A DNA stretch of 64,000 nucleotides from Psychroserpens sp041224425 (GTDB taxonomy: Bacteria > Bacteroidota > Bacteroidia > Flavobacteriales > Flavobacteriaceae). Each line of letters opens with the position of its first letter. The stretch's first letter is position 1. Location of the stretch: positions 248,001 through 312,000 of the forward strand of contig NZ_JBGFGL010000077.1 in NCBI RefSeq assembly GCF_041224425.1, given 5' to 3'. A program made the translations under genes and the position numbers. This document shows, in pieces, positions 1 through 8,061 of the stretch. The notes beneath the pieces are model-generated. The model saw only the letters and a program-made list of their open reading frames with translations, searched no databases and was not told where the DNA came from.

Positions 1-255
1 TTTTTCAAAAAGAATACCGACTTCATCTTGATAATCGGTTAGATCCTTAATGGCATCCAAAAGTGTGGAACGGTCTTGCTCTGCCATCTTAACAACATCA
101 TCAAGCGTGGCATTTAAGATTTTCTGACGACTTTCAGGATCATCCTCCTGTGCTAATTTAGATTTCATAGTGTCAATGGCTTTTCCCCAATTGACATCTA
201 CTTTTTCGCTTTTTTCGTTAGAATTGGTTTCCAATAAGTCAAAATCGTCAGACAT
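1..255 (-). CDS. Unknown protein, N-terminal part (runs off the window)
   Basis: The complementary strand is open from an ATG at 255 to the window edge, giving 85 codons starting MSDDFDLLE. The visible part is hydrophilic and acidic, rich in Asp, Glu and Lys, with no signal peptide or membrane segment, and looks mostly helical. I do not recognise the family and infer no function. The downstream part lies outside the window, so length and domain content are unknown. It is divergent from the lipoprotein gene starting at 425, with about 170 bases of AT-rich sequence between them. Confidence 0.6.
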   Translation of the reverse strand, partial: MSDDFDLLETNSNEKSEKVDVNWGKAIDTMKSKLAQEDDPESRQKILNATLDDVVKMAEQDRSTLLDAIKDLTDYQDEVGILFEK

Positions 256-424
256 AGTTGATAGTATTTAAATAATTGAACTGAATTTAGGGTAAGCAAT
301 TTCGTTAAAAATTATGATTTTAGAAACTTAAAGTGCTTAAAATATCAGTAGTGTGTTTTAAAAAAATGTTACAAACTTTATTCTTTCGTCTTTTGTGGTT
401 ATCTTTAGTAAAAACCAAAAAAAT

Positions 425-1264
425 ATGAAATTTTTAAAAACCTTATCTCTTGCCTTATGCTTACTAATAATGGCATGTAAGACTGACAAAAAATCTGAAA
501 CAGAATCAGAAAGCGATGTTGAAAAGGAAATCATGGAAGTAGAGATGGACTCAGAAGATGAAGCTAAAGAAGTGGAAAGCCAGGTTGCAATTCATCCAAT
601 TTCCCACGGAACTTTAGCCTTGGAATATAAAGACGTTGTTTTTTATGTGGATCCAGTTGGTGGTGCCGAAGCTTTTGAAGGTCAAAAACCACCAACACTT
701 ATTTTGGTTACCGATATTCATGGTGACCACCTAAATGTAGAAACTCTACAAGCGGTAAAGACTGCAAACTCGAAAATTATTGCACCACAAGCGGTTGTGG
801 ACCAATTACCTGATGATTTAAAAGCACAGGCTTCTATTTTAAGTAATTTTGAAAGCAAAAATTATACGATTGGTGATGCAAAATTAACTATTGAGGCGAT
901 TCCGATGTACAATCTTAGAGAGGAAGCCTTAAAATTCCATCCAAAAAACAGAGGCAATGGCTATGTACTGACCTTAGGTGAGGAACGTGTTTATATTTCC
1001 GGAGATACTGAAGATATTCCTGAAATGCGAAATCTTAAAGATATCGATATTGCTTTTGTCTGTATGAACCTTCCTTACACTATGACTGTTGAAAGTGCAG
1101 CAGATGCTGTATTGGATTTTAAACCTAAAAAGGTATATCCATATCATTATCGAGGTACAGAAGGATTAAGTGATGTAGATTCCTTTAAATCTATGGTTAA
1201 TGAAGCTGACAATAGCATAGAAGTAGCACTAGTTGATTGGTATGATAATTCCGATGAACTGTAA
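425..1264 (+). CDS. MBL-fold metal-dependent hydrolase, predicted lipoprotein
   Basis: A 279-residue protein with a lipoprotein signal peptide: MKFLKTLSLALCLL followed by a lipobox ending in Cys (LIMAC). A Glu/Asp/Ser-rich linker leads to a metallo-beta-lactamase-like domain of the UlaG type. The metal motif is visible as DIHGDH, a variant of HxHxDH, followed later by an SGDTED segment and a C-terminal YHYRG. The frame is open from a GTG at 395, but the ATG at 425 is chosen because it places the signal peptide at the N-terminus. The protein is probably anchored in the periplasm or outer membrane; the substrate is unknown. A second MBL-fold protein lies at 17658-18335 but lacks a signal peptide. 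Confidence 0.85.
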   Translation: MKFLKTLSLALCLLIMACKTDKKSETESESDVEKEIMEVEMDSEDEAKEVESQVAIHPISHGTLALEYKDVVFYVDPVGGAEAFEGQKPPTLILVTDIHGDHLNVETLQAVKTANSKIIAPQAVVDQLPDDLKAQASILSNFESKNYTIGDAKLTIEAIPMYNLREEALKFHPKNRGNGYVLTLGEERVYISGDTEDIPEMRNLKDIDIAFVCMNLPYTMTVESAADAVLDFKPKKVYPYHYRGTEGLSDVDSFKSMVNEADNSIEVALVDWYDNSDEL

Positions 1265-1297
1265 ATGTTAAAATGTAACTTTTTTATTATTAAATAG

Positions 1298-1326
1298 TTG
1301 GCATTTGGATTTAAATCGTATATTTG
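1298..1326 (+). promoter_or_regulatory. Bacteroidota-type promoter for the small membrane protein
   Basis: TTG at 1298-1300, an 18-base spacer, and TATATTTG at 1319-1326, an exact match to the TAnnTTTG -7 box. It lies about 30 bases before the ATG at 1357, giving that small gene its own promoter. Confidence 0.65.
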
Positions 1327-1356
1327 AGGACCAAATCTAACTAAACTCGTAACATT

Positions 1357-1587
1357 ATGTTAGTTTCTATTCTAGCTTCAATCCCTCTCGTTAGTACAAC
1401 GCAACTCACAATAGTACTTATTGTTACTGCTGTTATTTTTGCTTTTTTTATTGGCATTGCAGTTATTAAAATGTACAAATTAAAAGCCGAAAATAAACGC
1501 TTGATGGATCGAAGCAAATATAAGTCTGATGTTGATAAAGAATATAAGGACTTTACTGACGGACACCTTTACGATTCCAATAATTAA
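1357..1587 (+). CDS. Small single-pass membrane protein
   Basis: A 76-residue protein with a hydrophobic stretch at about residues 15-38 followed by a charged Lys/Glu/Asp-rich tail. The predicted topology is one transmembrane helix with a cytoplasmic C-terminus. It has a good promoter immediately upstream and a strong bidirectional terminator immediately downstream, so it is probably a one-gene transcript. I do not recognise a characterised family. Small proteins of this kind are common in Flavobacteriaceae, but nothing in the neighbourhood indicates a role. Confidence 0.7.
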   Translation: MLVSILASIPLVSTTQLTIVLIVTAVIFAFFIGIAVIKMYKLKAENKRLMDRSKYKSDVDKEYKDFTDGHLYDSNN

Positions 1588-1610
1588 ATTCAAATTATAA
1601 CATAAATAAA

Positions 1611-1640
1611 AAAAGCCAGTTTCTAGAAACTGGCTTTTTT
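1611..1640. terminator. Bidirectional intrinsic terminator
   Basis: The 22-base perfect inverted repeat AGCCAGTTTCTAGAAACTGGCT (11-base arms, written here as a family name only: arms AGCCAGTTTCT) is flanked by A-runs on the left and T-runs on the right. It can therefore terminate both the + gene ending at 1587 and ettA, which ends at 1657 on the - strand. Confidence 0.75.
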
Positions 1641-1656
1641 TGGTATATGCTTATTA

Positions 1657-3348
1657 TTAGCGTACTAGCTTCTTATATTTGATTCGCTTAGGCATGATAT
1701 CGGCACCTAAACGTTTCTTTCTATTCTCTTCATAATCGGAGAAGCTTCCTTCAAAGAAATACACTTGACTATTGCCTTCGAATGCTAAAATATGTGTACA
1801 GATACGATCTAAAAACCAACGATCGTGACTAATAACTACAGCACAGCCTGCAAAATTCTCAAGACCTTCTTCTAAAGCACGTAATGTATTGACATCAAGA
1901 TCATTAGTTGGCTCATCTAAAAGTAATACATTACCTTCTTCTTTAAGTGTCATTGCTAAATGAAGTCGGTTTCGCTCACCTCCAGAAAGCAATTTTACAG
2001 CTTTATTCTGTTCACTTCCAGAAAAGTTAAAACGGCTTAAATAGGCTCTGGAATTTACTTGTCGTCCTCCCATCATAACTAATTCTTGTCCGTCGCTAAA
2101 ATTCTGCCAAATGGTTTTTTCAGGATCGATATTGGAATGGGATTGGTCCACATAAGCAATTTTAGCGGTTTCACCAACCACAAATTCACCCTTATCAGGT
2201 GTTTCTTCACCCATAACCATTCTGAAAATTGTGGTCTTACCAGCACCATTAGGTCCGATTACACCAACAATACCAGCTTGAGGCAGATTGAAATTTAAGT
2301 CTTCGTATAGCAACTTATCACCATAGGCTTTACTTACACCTTTAGCTTCAATAACATTTGTACCAAGTCTCGGACCGTTAGGAATATAGATTTCAAGTTT
2401 TTCTTCCAATTGTTTTTGATCTTGGTTCATGAGTTTATCGTAGTTCTTCAAACGTGCTTTTTGTTTGGTCTGACGACCTTTAGCACCTTGACGCACCCAT
2501 TCCAACTCACGCTCTAGAGTTTTTTGTCGTTTAGAAGCTGCCTTGTTTTCTTGCGCTAAACGCTTTGATTTCTGATCTAACCATGACGAATAATTTCCTT
2601 TCCAAGGAATACCTTCACCTCTATCGAGTTCAAGGATCCAACCAGCAACATTATCAAGGAAGTACCTATCGTGTGTTACTGCAATTACGGTTCCTTTATA
2701 TTGAGCCAAATGATGCTCCAACCAATGCACAGATTCCGCATCCAAGTGGTTGGTAGGTTCATCCAACAGTAAGACATCTGGTTCCTGCAGTAACAATCGG
2801 CATAAGGCTACACGACGACGTTCACCGCCCGAAAGGACGCCAATTTTCTTATCACCTTCAGGAGTACGTAAAGCATCCATAGCAATTTCCAATTTGGTAT
2901 CCAATTCCCAAGCATTGGAGGCATCGATTTGATCTTGAAGTTCGGCTTGTCTATTCATGAGCTTTTCCATTTTATCAGGATTGCTATAGACTTCTTCCAA
3001 ACCGAACATGTCATTTATTTTATTGTACTCTTCAAGAATAGCAACCGTTTCTGCAGCGCCTTCACGAACGACTTCCATAACGGTTTTATCATCGTCCAAT
3101 TGTGGCTCCTGTTCTAAATAACCTACTGTATATCCAGGAGAAAATACGACATCGCCTTGATAATTTTTATCAACACCTGCAATGATTTTCAATAAAGTTG
3201 ATTTTCCCGAACCGTTCAGACCTAAGATGCCAATTTTAGCACCATAGAAGAAGCTTAAGTAGATATTTTTAAGTACTGGTGTATTAGCCGATTGAAATGT
3301 CTTAGTGACACCAGACATTGAAAAAATGACTTTTTTATCGTCGCTCAT
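1657..3348 (-). CDS. ettA: Energy-dependent translational throttle protein EttA (ABC-F ATPase)
   Basis: A 563-residue soluble ABC-F protein with two nucleotide-binding domains and no membrane domain. The first has Walker A GLNGSGKST at about 43-51, signature LSGGERRR at about 172 and Walker B LLLDEP at about 193. The second has GPNGAGKTT and LSGGERNR. Between them lies the basic linker containing QGAKGRQTKQKARL, typical of EttA. Length agrees with E. coli EttA (about 555). EttA binds the ribosomal E site and couples entry into elongation to the ATP/ADP ratio. The start codon overlaps the stop of the upstream membrane-protein gene as TAATG, so the two are probably translationally coupled. Confidence 0.93.
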   Translation of the reverse strand: MSDDKKVIFSMSGVTKTFQSANTPVLKNIYLSFFYGAKIGILGLNGSGKSTLLKIIAGVDKNYQGDVVFSPGYTVGYLEQEPQLDDDKTVMEVVREGAAETVAILEEYNKINDMFGLEEVYSNPDKMEKLMNRQAELQDQIDASNAWELDTKLEIAMDALRTPEGDKKIGVLSGGERRRVALCRLLLQEPDVLLLDEPTNHLDAESVHWLEHHLAQYKGTVIAVTHDRYFLDNVAGWILELDRGEGIPWKGNYSSWLDQKSKRLAQENKAASKRQKTLERELEWVRQGAKGRQTKQKARLKNYDKLMNQDQKQLEEKLEIYIPNGPRLGTNVIEAKGVSKAYGDKLLYEDLNFNLPQAGIVGVIGPNGAGKTTIFRMVMGEETPDKGEFVVGETAKIAYVDQSHSNIDPEKTIWQNFSDGQELVMMGGRQVNSRAYLSRFNFSGSEQNKAVKLLSGGERNRLHLAMTLKEEGNVLLLDEPTNDLDVNTLRALEEGLENFAGCAVVISHDRWFLDRICTHILAFEGNSQVYFFEGSFSDYEENRKKRLGADIMPKRIKYKKLVR

Positions 3349-3530
3349 TATACTCTTCCTTTTAACGCATTAAACACCCAAGCAATAGCAAAGAATCCGA
3401 TTCCTACCGACGCAAATCCCCAACCTGCAACTTCATCATATCGAAAGGCACCTAATGCTATTAATCCTAAACCTACAATTATCATTATAGTGGTAGCCCA
3501 TGCCAACACTGTATTTTTATTCATTGCCAT
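3348..3530 (-). CDS. CAL67264-type small membrane protein
   Basis: A 60-residue protein with two hydrophobic helices (about residues 7-27 and 35-54) separated by a short RYDEVAG loop. It resembles the small flavobacterial membrane family annotated CAL67264, whose function is unknown. Start may be 3530 (MAMNKN) or the second ATG at 3524 (MNKN). Its stop codon overlaps the ettA start (TAATG), indicating co-transcription and coupled translation with ettA. Confidence 0.75.
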   Translation of the reverse strand: MAMNKNTVLAWATTIMIIVGLGLIALGAFRYDEVAGWGFASVGIGFFAIAWVFNALKGRV

Positions 3531-3581
3531 CTATCGAAATTTTATTTTAGTTAGTGAATGCAAATATCGTGTTTTTTAAAT

Positions 3582-3605
3582 AAAAAAGCACCACAAAATG
3601 TGGTG
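3582..3605 (-). terminator. Intrinsic terminator after the pirin gene
   Basis: Stem CACCACA (3589-3595) pairs with TGTGGTG (3599-3605) around an AAA loop. On the - strand it is followed by a run of six T. It would end the - strand transcript carrying the pirin gene. Confidence 0.6.
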
Positions 3606-3633
3606 TTGAATTCTCATCTATTCAAAATATCAC

Positions 3634-4359
3634 TTAAAGTGATAGCATTGGTACTTCAATAAAAAGCAATTCAGTATTATCGCTAGCTTTAATTGAAATA
3701 TCATTTGCTTCTGATACTCCAATAGCATCCCTTGATTCCAACTTATGTCCTTCAATATCAATAGTTCCAGAGATATTCATAATATAAACTCCATGCTGAT
3801 CACTTTTCAAATTGTAAATAAAGGTATCACCTGAATTTAAATTAATACGGGATAATCTCGCATCTTGATGGATTTTTAAACTTTCGGAATGCGTATCACT
3901 AAACGAACTTACCAAAGTCTGCAATTTTCCTTGTCGATCCTCAGGATTAAAACGCTTTTGATCGTAACGAGGTTCAACGCCTTGTTTCTCTGGAATGATC
4001 CAAATTTGAAACAAACTTAGATATTCATCAACAGAACCGTTTATTTCAGAATGCTGAACACCAGTTCCTGCACTCATCACCTGAACTTCTCCTGGTAGTA
4101 CTTCTTGCCATTCGGAATGCATGTTATCACGATGTTTTAGCACGCCTTTTAGCGGAATGGTAATGATTTCCATATTATCGTGAGGGTGCGTACCAAAGCC
4201 CATTTTTGGTGCTATGGTATCATCATTCAGGACACGAAGAGCGCCAAAATGAATTCTTTCAGGGTTAAACCAACCTGCAAAACTAAATGAATGATTCGCT
4301 TGAAGCCAACCATGATTTGCAAATCCTCTACTCTCAGCTTTATGTATTATAGTTTTCAT
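3634..4359 (-). CDS. Pirin family protein (YhhW-like bicupin)
   Basis: A 241-residue two-cupin protein of the pirin family. The N-terminal cupin carries the metal-binding signature: THPHDNMEI (His58, His60) and GVQHSE (His103, Glu105), matching the ligands of E. coli YhhW, a quercetin 2,3-dioxygenase. The physiological substrate of bacterial pirins is generally unknown; many respond to oxidative or electrophile stress. It is the last gene of a four-gene unit (flavin reductase, GNAT, MarR, pirin). A perfect 20-base palindrome sits just before its start (4377-4396), suggesting separate control by the MarR protein. No signal peptide, so cytoplasmic. Confidence 0.9.
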   Translation of the reverse strand: MKTIIHKAESRGFANHGWLQANHSFSFAGWFNPERIHFGALRVLNDDTIAPKMGFGTHPHDNMEIITIPLKGVLKHRDNMHSEWQEVLPGEVQVMSAGTGVQHSEINGSVDEYLSLFQIWIIPEKQGVEPRYDQKRFNPEDRQGKLQTLVSSFSDTHSESLKIHQDARLSRINLNSGDTFIYNLKSDQHGVYIMNISGTIDIEGHKLESRDAIGVSEANDISIKASDNTELLFIEVPMLSL

Positions 4360-4376
4360 ATTATTAAGATATTCAA

Positions 4377-4396
4377 ATATTTTCCATGGAAAATAT
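4377..4396. promoter_or_regulatory. Candidate MarR operator, pirin side
   Basis: A perfect 20-base palindrome centred on TTTTCCATGGAAAA lies in the 51-base gap between the MarR stop and the pirin start. Bases 4378-4396 match 17 of 19 positions of a second site at 5706-5724, which overlaps the promoter of the first gene of the same operon. Two near-identical symmetric sites bracketing a MarR operon are what an autoregulatory operator would look like. Confidence 0.5.
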
Positions 4397-4410
4397 ATAA
4401 TAAAAAAAGG

Positions 4411-4848
4411 TTAACGCATTTTATCTAGCAGATTGCTTAACTGCTTTGCTTCTTCTTCATTTAGATTTTTTATCAAATCTTTATTGAAATCAATTGGAAT
4501 AGACTCTAGTAATTCCAAGCCTTGTTTTGTAATGGCTATTTTCACGACTCGTCTATCGTTTTCAGATGGAAATCTTTCAATTAATTTTTTGGCACAAAGC
4601 TTATCCATCAATCGCGTAGCATTTGGTGAGCGTTCCAACATTCTATCTTTAATCGTTTGAACCTTCAAGGCCTCTCCTGCTCCTCTGAGAATTCGAAGGA
4701 TGTTATATTGTTGAGGTGATATGCCATAGGACTTAAAAAATTCATTCTGACAGCTATTCACCCAATTTGCAGTATATATTATATTGAGCAATGCTTTGGT
4801 TCGATAATTTTCGAAAGTTGAATTGATGTCTTTTGATAAATCTCCCAT
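4411..4848 (-). CDS. MarR family transcriptional regulator
   Basis: A 145-residue winged helix-turn-helix protein. The MarR DNA-binding core is at about residues 45-105, with a recognition-helix segment SPNATRLMDKL and the conserved wing motif ENDRRVVKIAIT. Two cysteines are present (Cys33 and Cys85), so redox sensing is possible but not shown. It is encoded three bases from the GNAT gene and between a flavin reductase and a pirin, a common arrangement for repressors of redox or electrophile-stress genes. The predicted targets are the symmetric sites at 4377-4396 and 5706-5724. Confidence 0.9.
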   Translation of the reverse strand: MGDLSKDINSTFENYRTKALLNIIYTANWVNSCQNEFFKSYGISPQQYNILRILRGAGEALKVQTIKDRMLERSPNATRLMDKLCAKKLIERFPSENDRRVVKIAITKQGLELLESIPIDFNKDLIKNLNEEEAKQLSNLLDKMR

Positions 4849-4851
4849 GCT

Positions 4852-5133
4852 CTAAAATAAAACGTCTTTATACTCCGTTTTTTTCTTGAATGCTGAAGCC
4901 GTAAACGGACATAATGGCAAAATTTTTAAATTTTGAGTCCTAGCAAATTCAACTACAGATTCCAATAGTTTATAACCAACACCTTGACCTTTCAAAGACT
5001 CATCGACTTCCGTATGATCGATAATGATTTTATCATTTCCAGCATAACTGTAAGTCATTTCAGCTTTTGTCACTCCTTCTGCTTGAATGTAAAACCTTCC
5101 TTTATTGTTGTTATCGTATTGACGGATTTTCAT
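4852..5133 (-). CDS. Small GNAT-like N-acetyltransferase (YjdJ type)
   Basis: A 93-residue single-domain protein of the short Gcn5-related acetyltransferase family (YjdJ-like). The acetyl-CoA binding segment is visible as LKGQGVGYKLLE, a QGxG variant of the pyrophosphate loop, preceded by IIDHTEVDESL and followed by the conserved LPLCPF-A motif. The acceptor is unknown. The gene lies one base from the reductase and three bases from the MarR gene, so it is clearly part of that operon. Confidence 0.85.
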   Translation of the reverse strand: MKIRQYDNNNKGRFYIQAEGVTKAEMTYSYAGNDKIIIDHTEVDESLKGQGVGYKLLESVVEFARTQNLKILPLCPFTASAFKKKTEYKDVLF

Positions 5134-5134
5134 T

Positions 5135-5671
5135 TTATAATGCTTCTTGAAAAGTTTTGATATGTGTCAAAAGCTGTTGGTTCAGCTCTTCATTTGTTAT
5201 TTTACCATTGTCAAAATTATTACTAAATGAAGGTAATGAATATGTACCAATTATATTGGCATCGTGAAATGGAAATCGTTCAGCAGCAACTCCCAATACA
5301 GATTGTCCGCCTCTAGCTCCTGGTGAAGTAGCCATTAACAACATAGGTTTTCCAAAAAAAGTTTTTGATTCCAATCTTGACATCCAATCGAATACATTTT
5401 TAAATGCTACAGTATACGCACCATTATGTTCTGCCAAGGACAAAATGATACCATCAGTCGTTTCAATATGTTTCAAAAACGTTTTTGCTTTTTCTGGAAT
5501 ACCTTGCTCCTTTTCCAAATCGATACCATAAAGTGGCATCTCAAAATCATTCAAGTCTAAGATAGTCACATTAACATCTTCTACCAAAGAGCTGGCATAA
5601 GATACCAGTTGTTGGTTGATGGAAGTTTTACTGTTACTACCTGCAAATGCTATTATATGTTTCATTGTCAT
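5135..5671 (-). CDS. NADPH-dependent FMN reductase family protein
   Basis: A 178-residue flavodoxin-fold oxidoreductase of the NADPH-dependent FMN reductase/azoreductase family. The N-terminal FMN phosphate loop GSNSKTSINQQL follows strand 1, and the LSLAEHNGAYTVAFKNVFDW segment around the middle contains the typical flavin-binding E-x-N-G-S/A-x-x-x-x-K-N pattern. It reduces flavins or quinone-like acceptors using NAD(P)H in the cytoplasm. It is the first gene of the MarR operon and follows a good promoter. The start may be 5671 (MTMKH) or 5665 (MKH). Confidence 0.88.
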   Translation of the reverse strand: MTMKHIIAFAGSNSKTSINQQLVSYASSLVEDVNVTILDLNDFEMPLYGIDLEKEQGIPEKAKTFLKHIETTDGIILSLAEHNGAYTVAFKNVFDWMSRLESKTFFGKPMLLMATSPGARGGQSVLGVAAERFPFHDANIIGTYSLPSFSNNFDNGKITNEELNQQLLTHIKTFQEAL

Positions 5672-5684
5672 TAATTATTTGATA

Positions 5685-5715
5685 CAAATGTACATCAAAA
5701 TAATTTATTTTCCAA
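5685..5715 (-). promoter_or_regulatory. Promoter of the flavin reductase-GNAT-MarR-pirin operon
   Basis: Read on the - strand: TTG (5715-5713), a 20-base spacer, then TACATTTG (5692-5685), an exact TAnnTTTG. The predicted transcript begins about 10 bases before the ATG at 5671. The TTG element lies inside the candidate MarR site 5706-5724, so binding there would block RNA polymerase. Confidence 0.6.
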
Positions 5716-5724
5716 GGAATATAT
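5706..5724. promoter_or_regulatory. Candidate MarR operator over the operon promoter
   Basis: TATTTTCCAAGGAATATAT differs from the perfect palindrome upstream of pirin at only two of 19 positions. A further half-site-like TATTTCCATG follows at 5722-5731. It overlaps the -33 TTG of the operon promoter, the position expected for autorepression. Confidence 0.5.
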
Positions 5725-5802
5725 TTCCATGTAACTATTTTAACAAAACATTCACTTTTTAATCCGTTTTGGGTTTCGTAAATTCGTGGAAATATTTTTT
5801 CT

Positions 5803-7446
5803 ATGGATTTAAACTTCAATAAAAACGAAGATCATAATAAATTACAGTTATCCGATTTAAGAAAACGCTTAGCAAAAGTCAAATTGGGTGGTGGTGAAAA
5901 ACGCATTGAAAAGCACCATGCAAAAGGAAAGATGACAGCAAGGGAACGCATTGATTATTTGTTGGACAACAAAATGCCTTCCATTGAGATTGGTGCTTTT
6001 GCCGGAAATGACATGTATCAAGAGCATGGTGGTTGTCCGTCTGGTGGTGTCGTGGTAAAGATTGGATATGTAAAAGGGAAACAATGTATTGTTGTTGCCA
6101 ATGACGCTACAGTAAAAGCTGGTGCATGGTTCCCTATTACTGGAAAGAAGAATTTACGTGCCCAAGAAATCGCCATTGAAAATCGATTGCCAATCATATA
6201 TTTAGTTGATTCCGCTGGAGTATATCTTCCTATGCAAGATGAAATTTTTCCTGATAAGGAGCATTTCGGACGTATATTTAGAAATAATGCGGTTATGAGC
6301 AGTATGGGAATCACACAAATTGCTGCTGTTATGGGAAGTTGTGTAGCTGGAGGCGCCTATTTACCAATCATGAGTGATGAAGCTTTAATTGTTGAAAAAA
6401 CAGGTAGCATATTCTTGGCTGGTAGTTATTTAGTGAAAGCTGCTATAGGAGAAAGTATAGATAATGAAACTCTTGGAGGTGCATCCACGCATTGTGAAAT
6501 TTCTGGTGTAACTGATTATAAGGCTAAAGACGATAAAGATGCTTTGGAAACAATTCAGCGTATCATGGATAAGATCGGTGATTATGACAAAGCTGGTTTT
6601 AATAGAATTCAATCTAAAAAGCCTTCTGAAAATCCGGAGGATATTTTTGGCATCTTACCGCGCTCTCGTGCTGATCAATACGATATGAAGGAAATCATTA
6701 AGCGATTGGTTGACAATAGTGAGTTTGATGAATACAAAGAAGGTTATGGGAAAACCATTATCACAGCTTACGCTCGTATTGATGGTTGGGCTGTTGGTAT
6801 TATAGCCAATCAACGACATATCGTAAAAACCAAAGGTGCTAAAACCAAGCCTAGCGAAATGCAATTTGGTGGTGTCATTTACAATGATAGTGCAGATAAA
6901 GCCACTCGATTTATTGCAAATTGTAACCAAAAGAAAATCCCATTGGTATTTTTACAGGATGTTACGGGGTTTATGGTTGGTAGCAAATCGGAACATGGTG
7001 GCATCATCAAGGATGGTGCAAAAATGGTCAATGCTGTCAGTAATTCGGTAGTACCAAAGTTTACCATTGTTATAGGTAATAGTTATGGCGCTGGAAATTA
7101 CGCCATGTGCGGAAAAGCCTATGACCCAAGGTTAATTGTTGCTTGGCCTAGTGCTGAACTTGCTGTGATGAGTGGCAACTCTGCTGCTAAAGTTTTGTTG
7201 CAGATTGAAAAGGCCTCACTTGAAAAACAAGGTGAAAAAATCACAGAGGCTAAAGAAAAGGAGCTGTTTGATAAAATCAAAAGTCGCTACGACAATCAGG
7301 TGTCACCTTACTATGCTGCAGCACGATTATGGACCGATGCTGTGATCGATCCTTTAGATACTAGAAAATGGATCAGTATGGGAATTGAAGCAGCTAACCA
7401 CGCTCCTATTGAAAAACCATTCAATATGGGTGTTTTGCAAGTCTAA
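5803..7446 (+). CDS. Acyl-CoA carboxylase carboxyltransferase (beta) subunit, MCC-like
   Basis: A 547-residue biotin-dependent carboxyltransferase with the two crotonase-like halves of the propionyl/methylcrotonyl-CoA carboxylase beta family. The N-terminal half contains HHAKGKMTARERID and the acyl-CoA site GSCVAGGAYLPIMSDE; the C-terminal half contains FLQDVTGFMVG and GNSYGAGNYAMCGKAYDP. The FGRIFRNNAVMSSMGI stretch is closer to methylcrotonyl-CoA carboxylase than to propionyl-CoA carboxylase, suggesting leucine degradation, but specificity cannot be fixed from sequence. The biotin carboxylase/BCCP alpha subunit is not in this window. Its stop lies two bases from the stop of the convergent gene at 7449. 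Confidence 0.9.
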   Translation: MDLNFNKNEDHNKLQLSDLRKRLAKVKLGGGEKRIEKHHAKGKMTARERIDYLLDNKMPSIEIGAFAGNDMYQEHGGCPSGGVVVKIGYVKGKQCIVVANDATVKAGAWFPITGKKNLRAQEIAIENRLPIIYLVDSAGVYLPMQDEIFPDKEHFGRIFRNNAVMSSMGITQIAAVMGSCVAGGAYLPIMSDEALIVEKTGSIFLAGSYLVKAAIGESIDNETLGGASTHCEISGVTDYKAKDDKDALETIQRIMDKIGDYDKAGFNRIQSKKPSENPEDIFGILPRSRADQYDMKEIIKRLVDNSEFDEYKEGYGKTIITAYARIDGWAVGIIANQRHIVKTKGAKTKPSEMQFGGVIYNDSADKATRFIANCNQKKIPLVFLQDVTGFMVGSKSEHGGIIKDGAKMVNAVSNSVVPKFTIVIGNSYGAGNYAMCGKAYDPRLIVAWPSAELAVMSGNSAAKVLLQIEKASLEKQGEKITEAKEKELFDKIKSRYDNQVSPYYAAARLWTDAVIDPLDTRKWISMGIEAANHAPIEKPFNMGVLQV

Positions 7447-7448
7447 GA

Positions 7449-8048
7449 TCAATCCTTAATTACTGATATCAATTCTGGCAACAGAGCCATAGCTGTTATC
7501 AGCACAGCATTATTTTTCTTTTTTGAGGTTGTATTTTGGGAAACTTCACTGTCTTGACTAGATGCATAAGGATTTCTAATCATTACGATGGTGTTTATAG
7601 CATCTTCCAAAAAATGCTCAGTAGTATATTGATAAGCCAGTTCTATTCCATCTTCATGAAACTCTTTTACGCTAGGTTTTAAGTGCTCTAAGGTATAAGC
7701 TATAGTGGTCATTTCTTTAGGTGACGACTGTTGAAGTGCAACACCATTAAATCCTGAATAGGTCAAGATAGATATAAAATCATCCTCAGTCAAACGTTCA
7801 GAAATCAATTTAAATCCTTGCCTCAAAATGACTTTTTCCTCAGTTCCAATGCCTTGCTCAGAAGTTTGAAGTAAGAAGACCATGTTTGAAATGTCTTGAG
7901 GAGAATCTAAAGATTTTCTTTCTATGTTATTTACTATAAAAGAAATGAATTGATCTATGGAAACAGATTTCGTTTCTATGTTAAGTTCCTGTGTATTGGA
8001 ACCAAATGCACAAAGCATTGTTGCGACAGTTAATACAATTGTTTTCAT
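7449..8048 (-). CDS. Secreted protein of unknown function
   Basis: A 199-residue protein with an N-terminal signal peptide (MKTIVLTVATMLCAFGSN, cleavage probably near residue 19). The mature part is helical and acidic, with a hydrophobic segment near the C-terminus (VLITAMALLPELISVI) that could be a membrane anchor or a buried helix. I do not recognise the family. The 13-base leader spacing and a 14-base sequence at 8062-8075 are shared with the esterase gene at 26749-27921, so the two may use the same promoter class. It is convergent with the carboxyltransferase gene. Confidence 0.7.
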   Translation of the reverse strand: MKTIVLTVATMLCAFGSNTQELNIETKSVSIDQFISFIVNNIERKSLDSPQDISNMVFLLQTSEQGIGTEEKVILRQGFKLISERLTEDDFISILTYSGFNGVALQQSSPKEMTTIAYTLEHLKPSVKEFHEDGIELAYQYTTEHFLEDAINTIVMIRNPYASSQDSEVSQNTTSKKKNNAVLITAMALLPELISVIKD

Positions 8049-8061
8049 AAGATTGGTTTTA

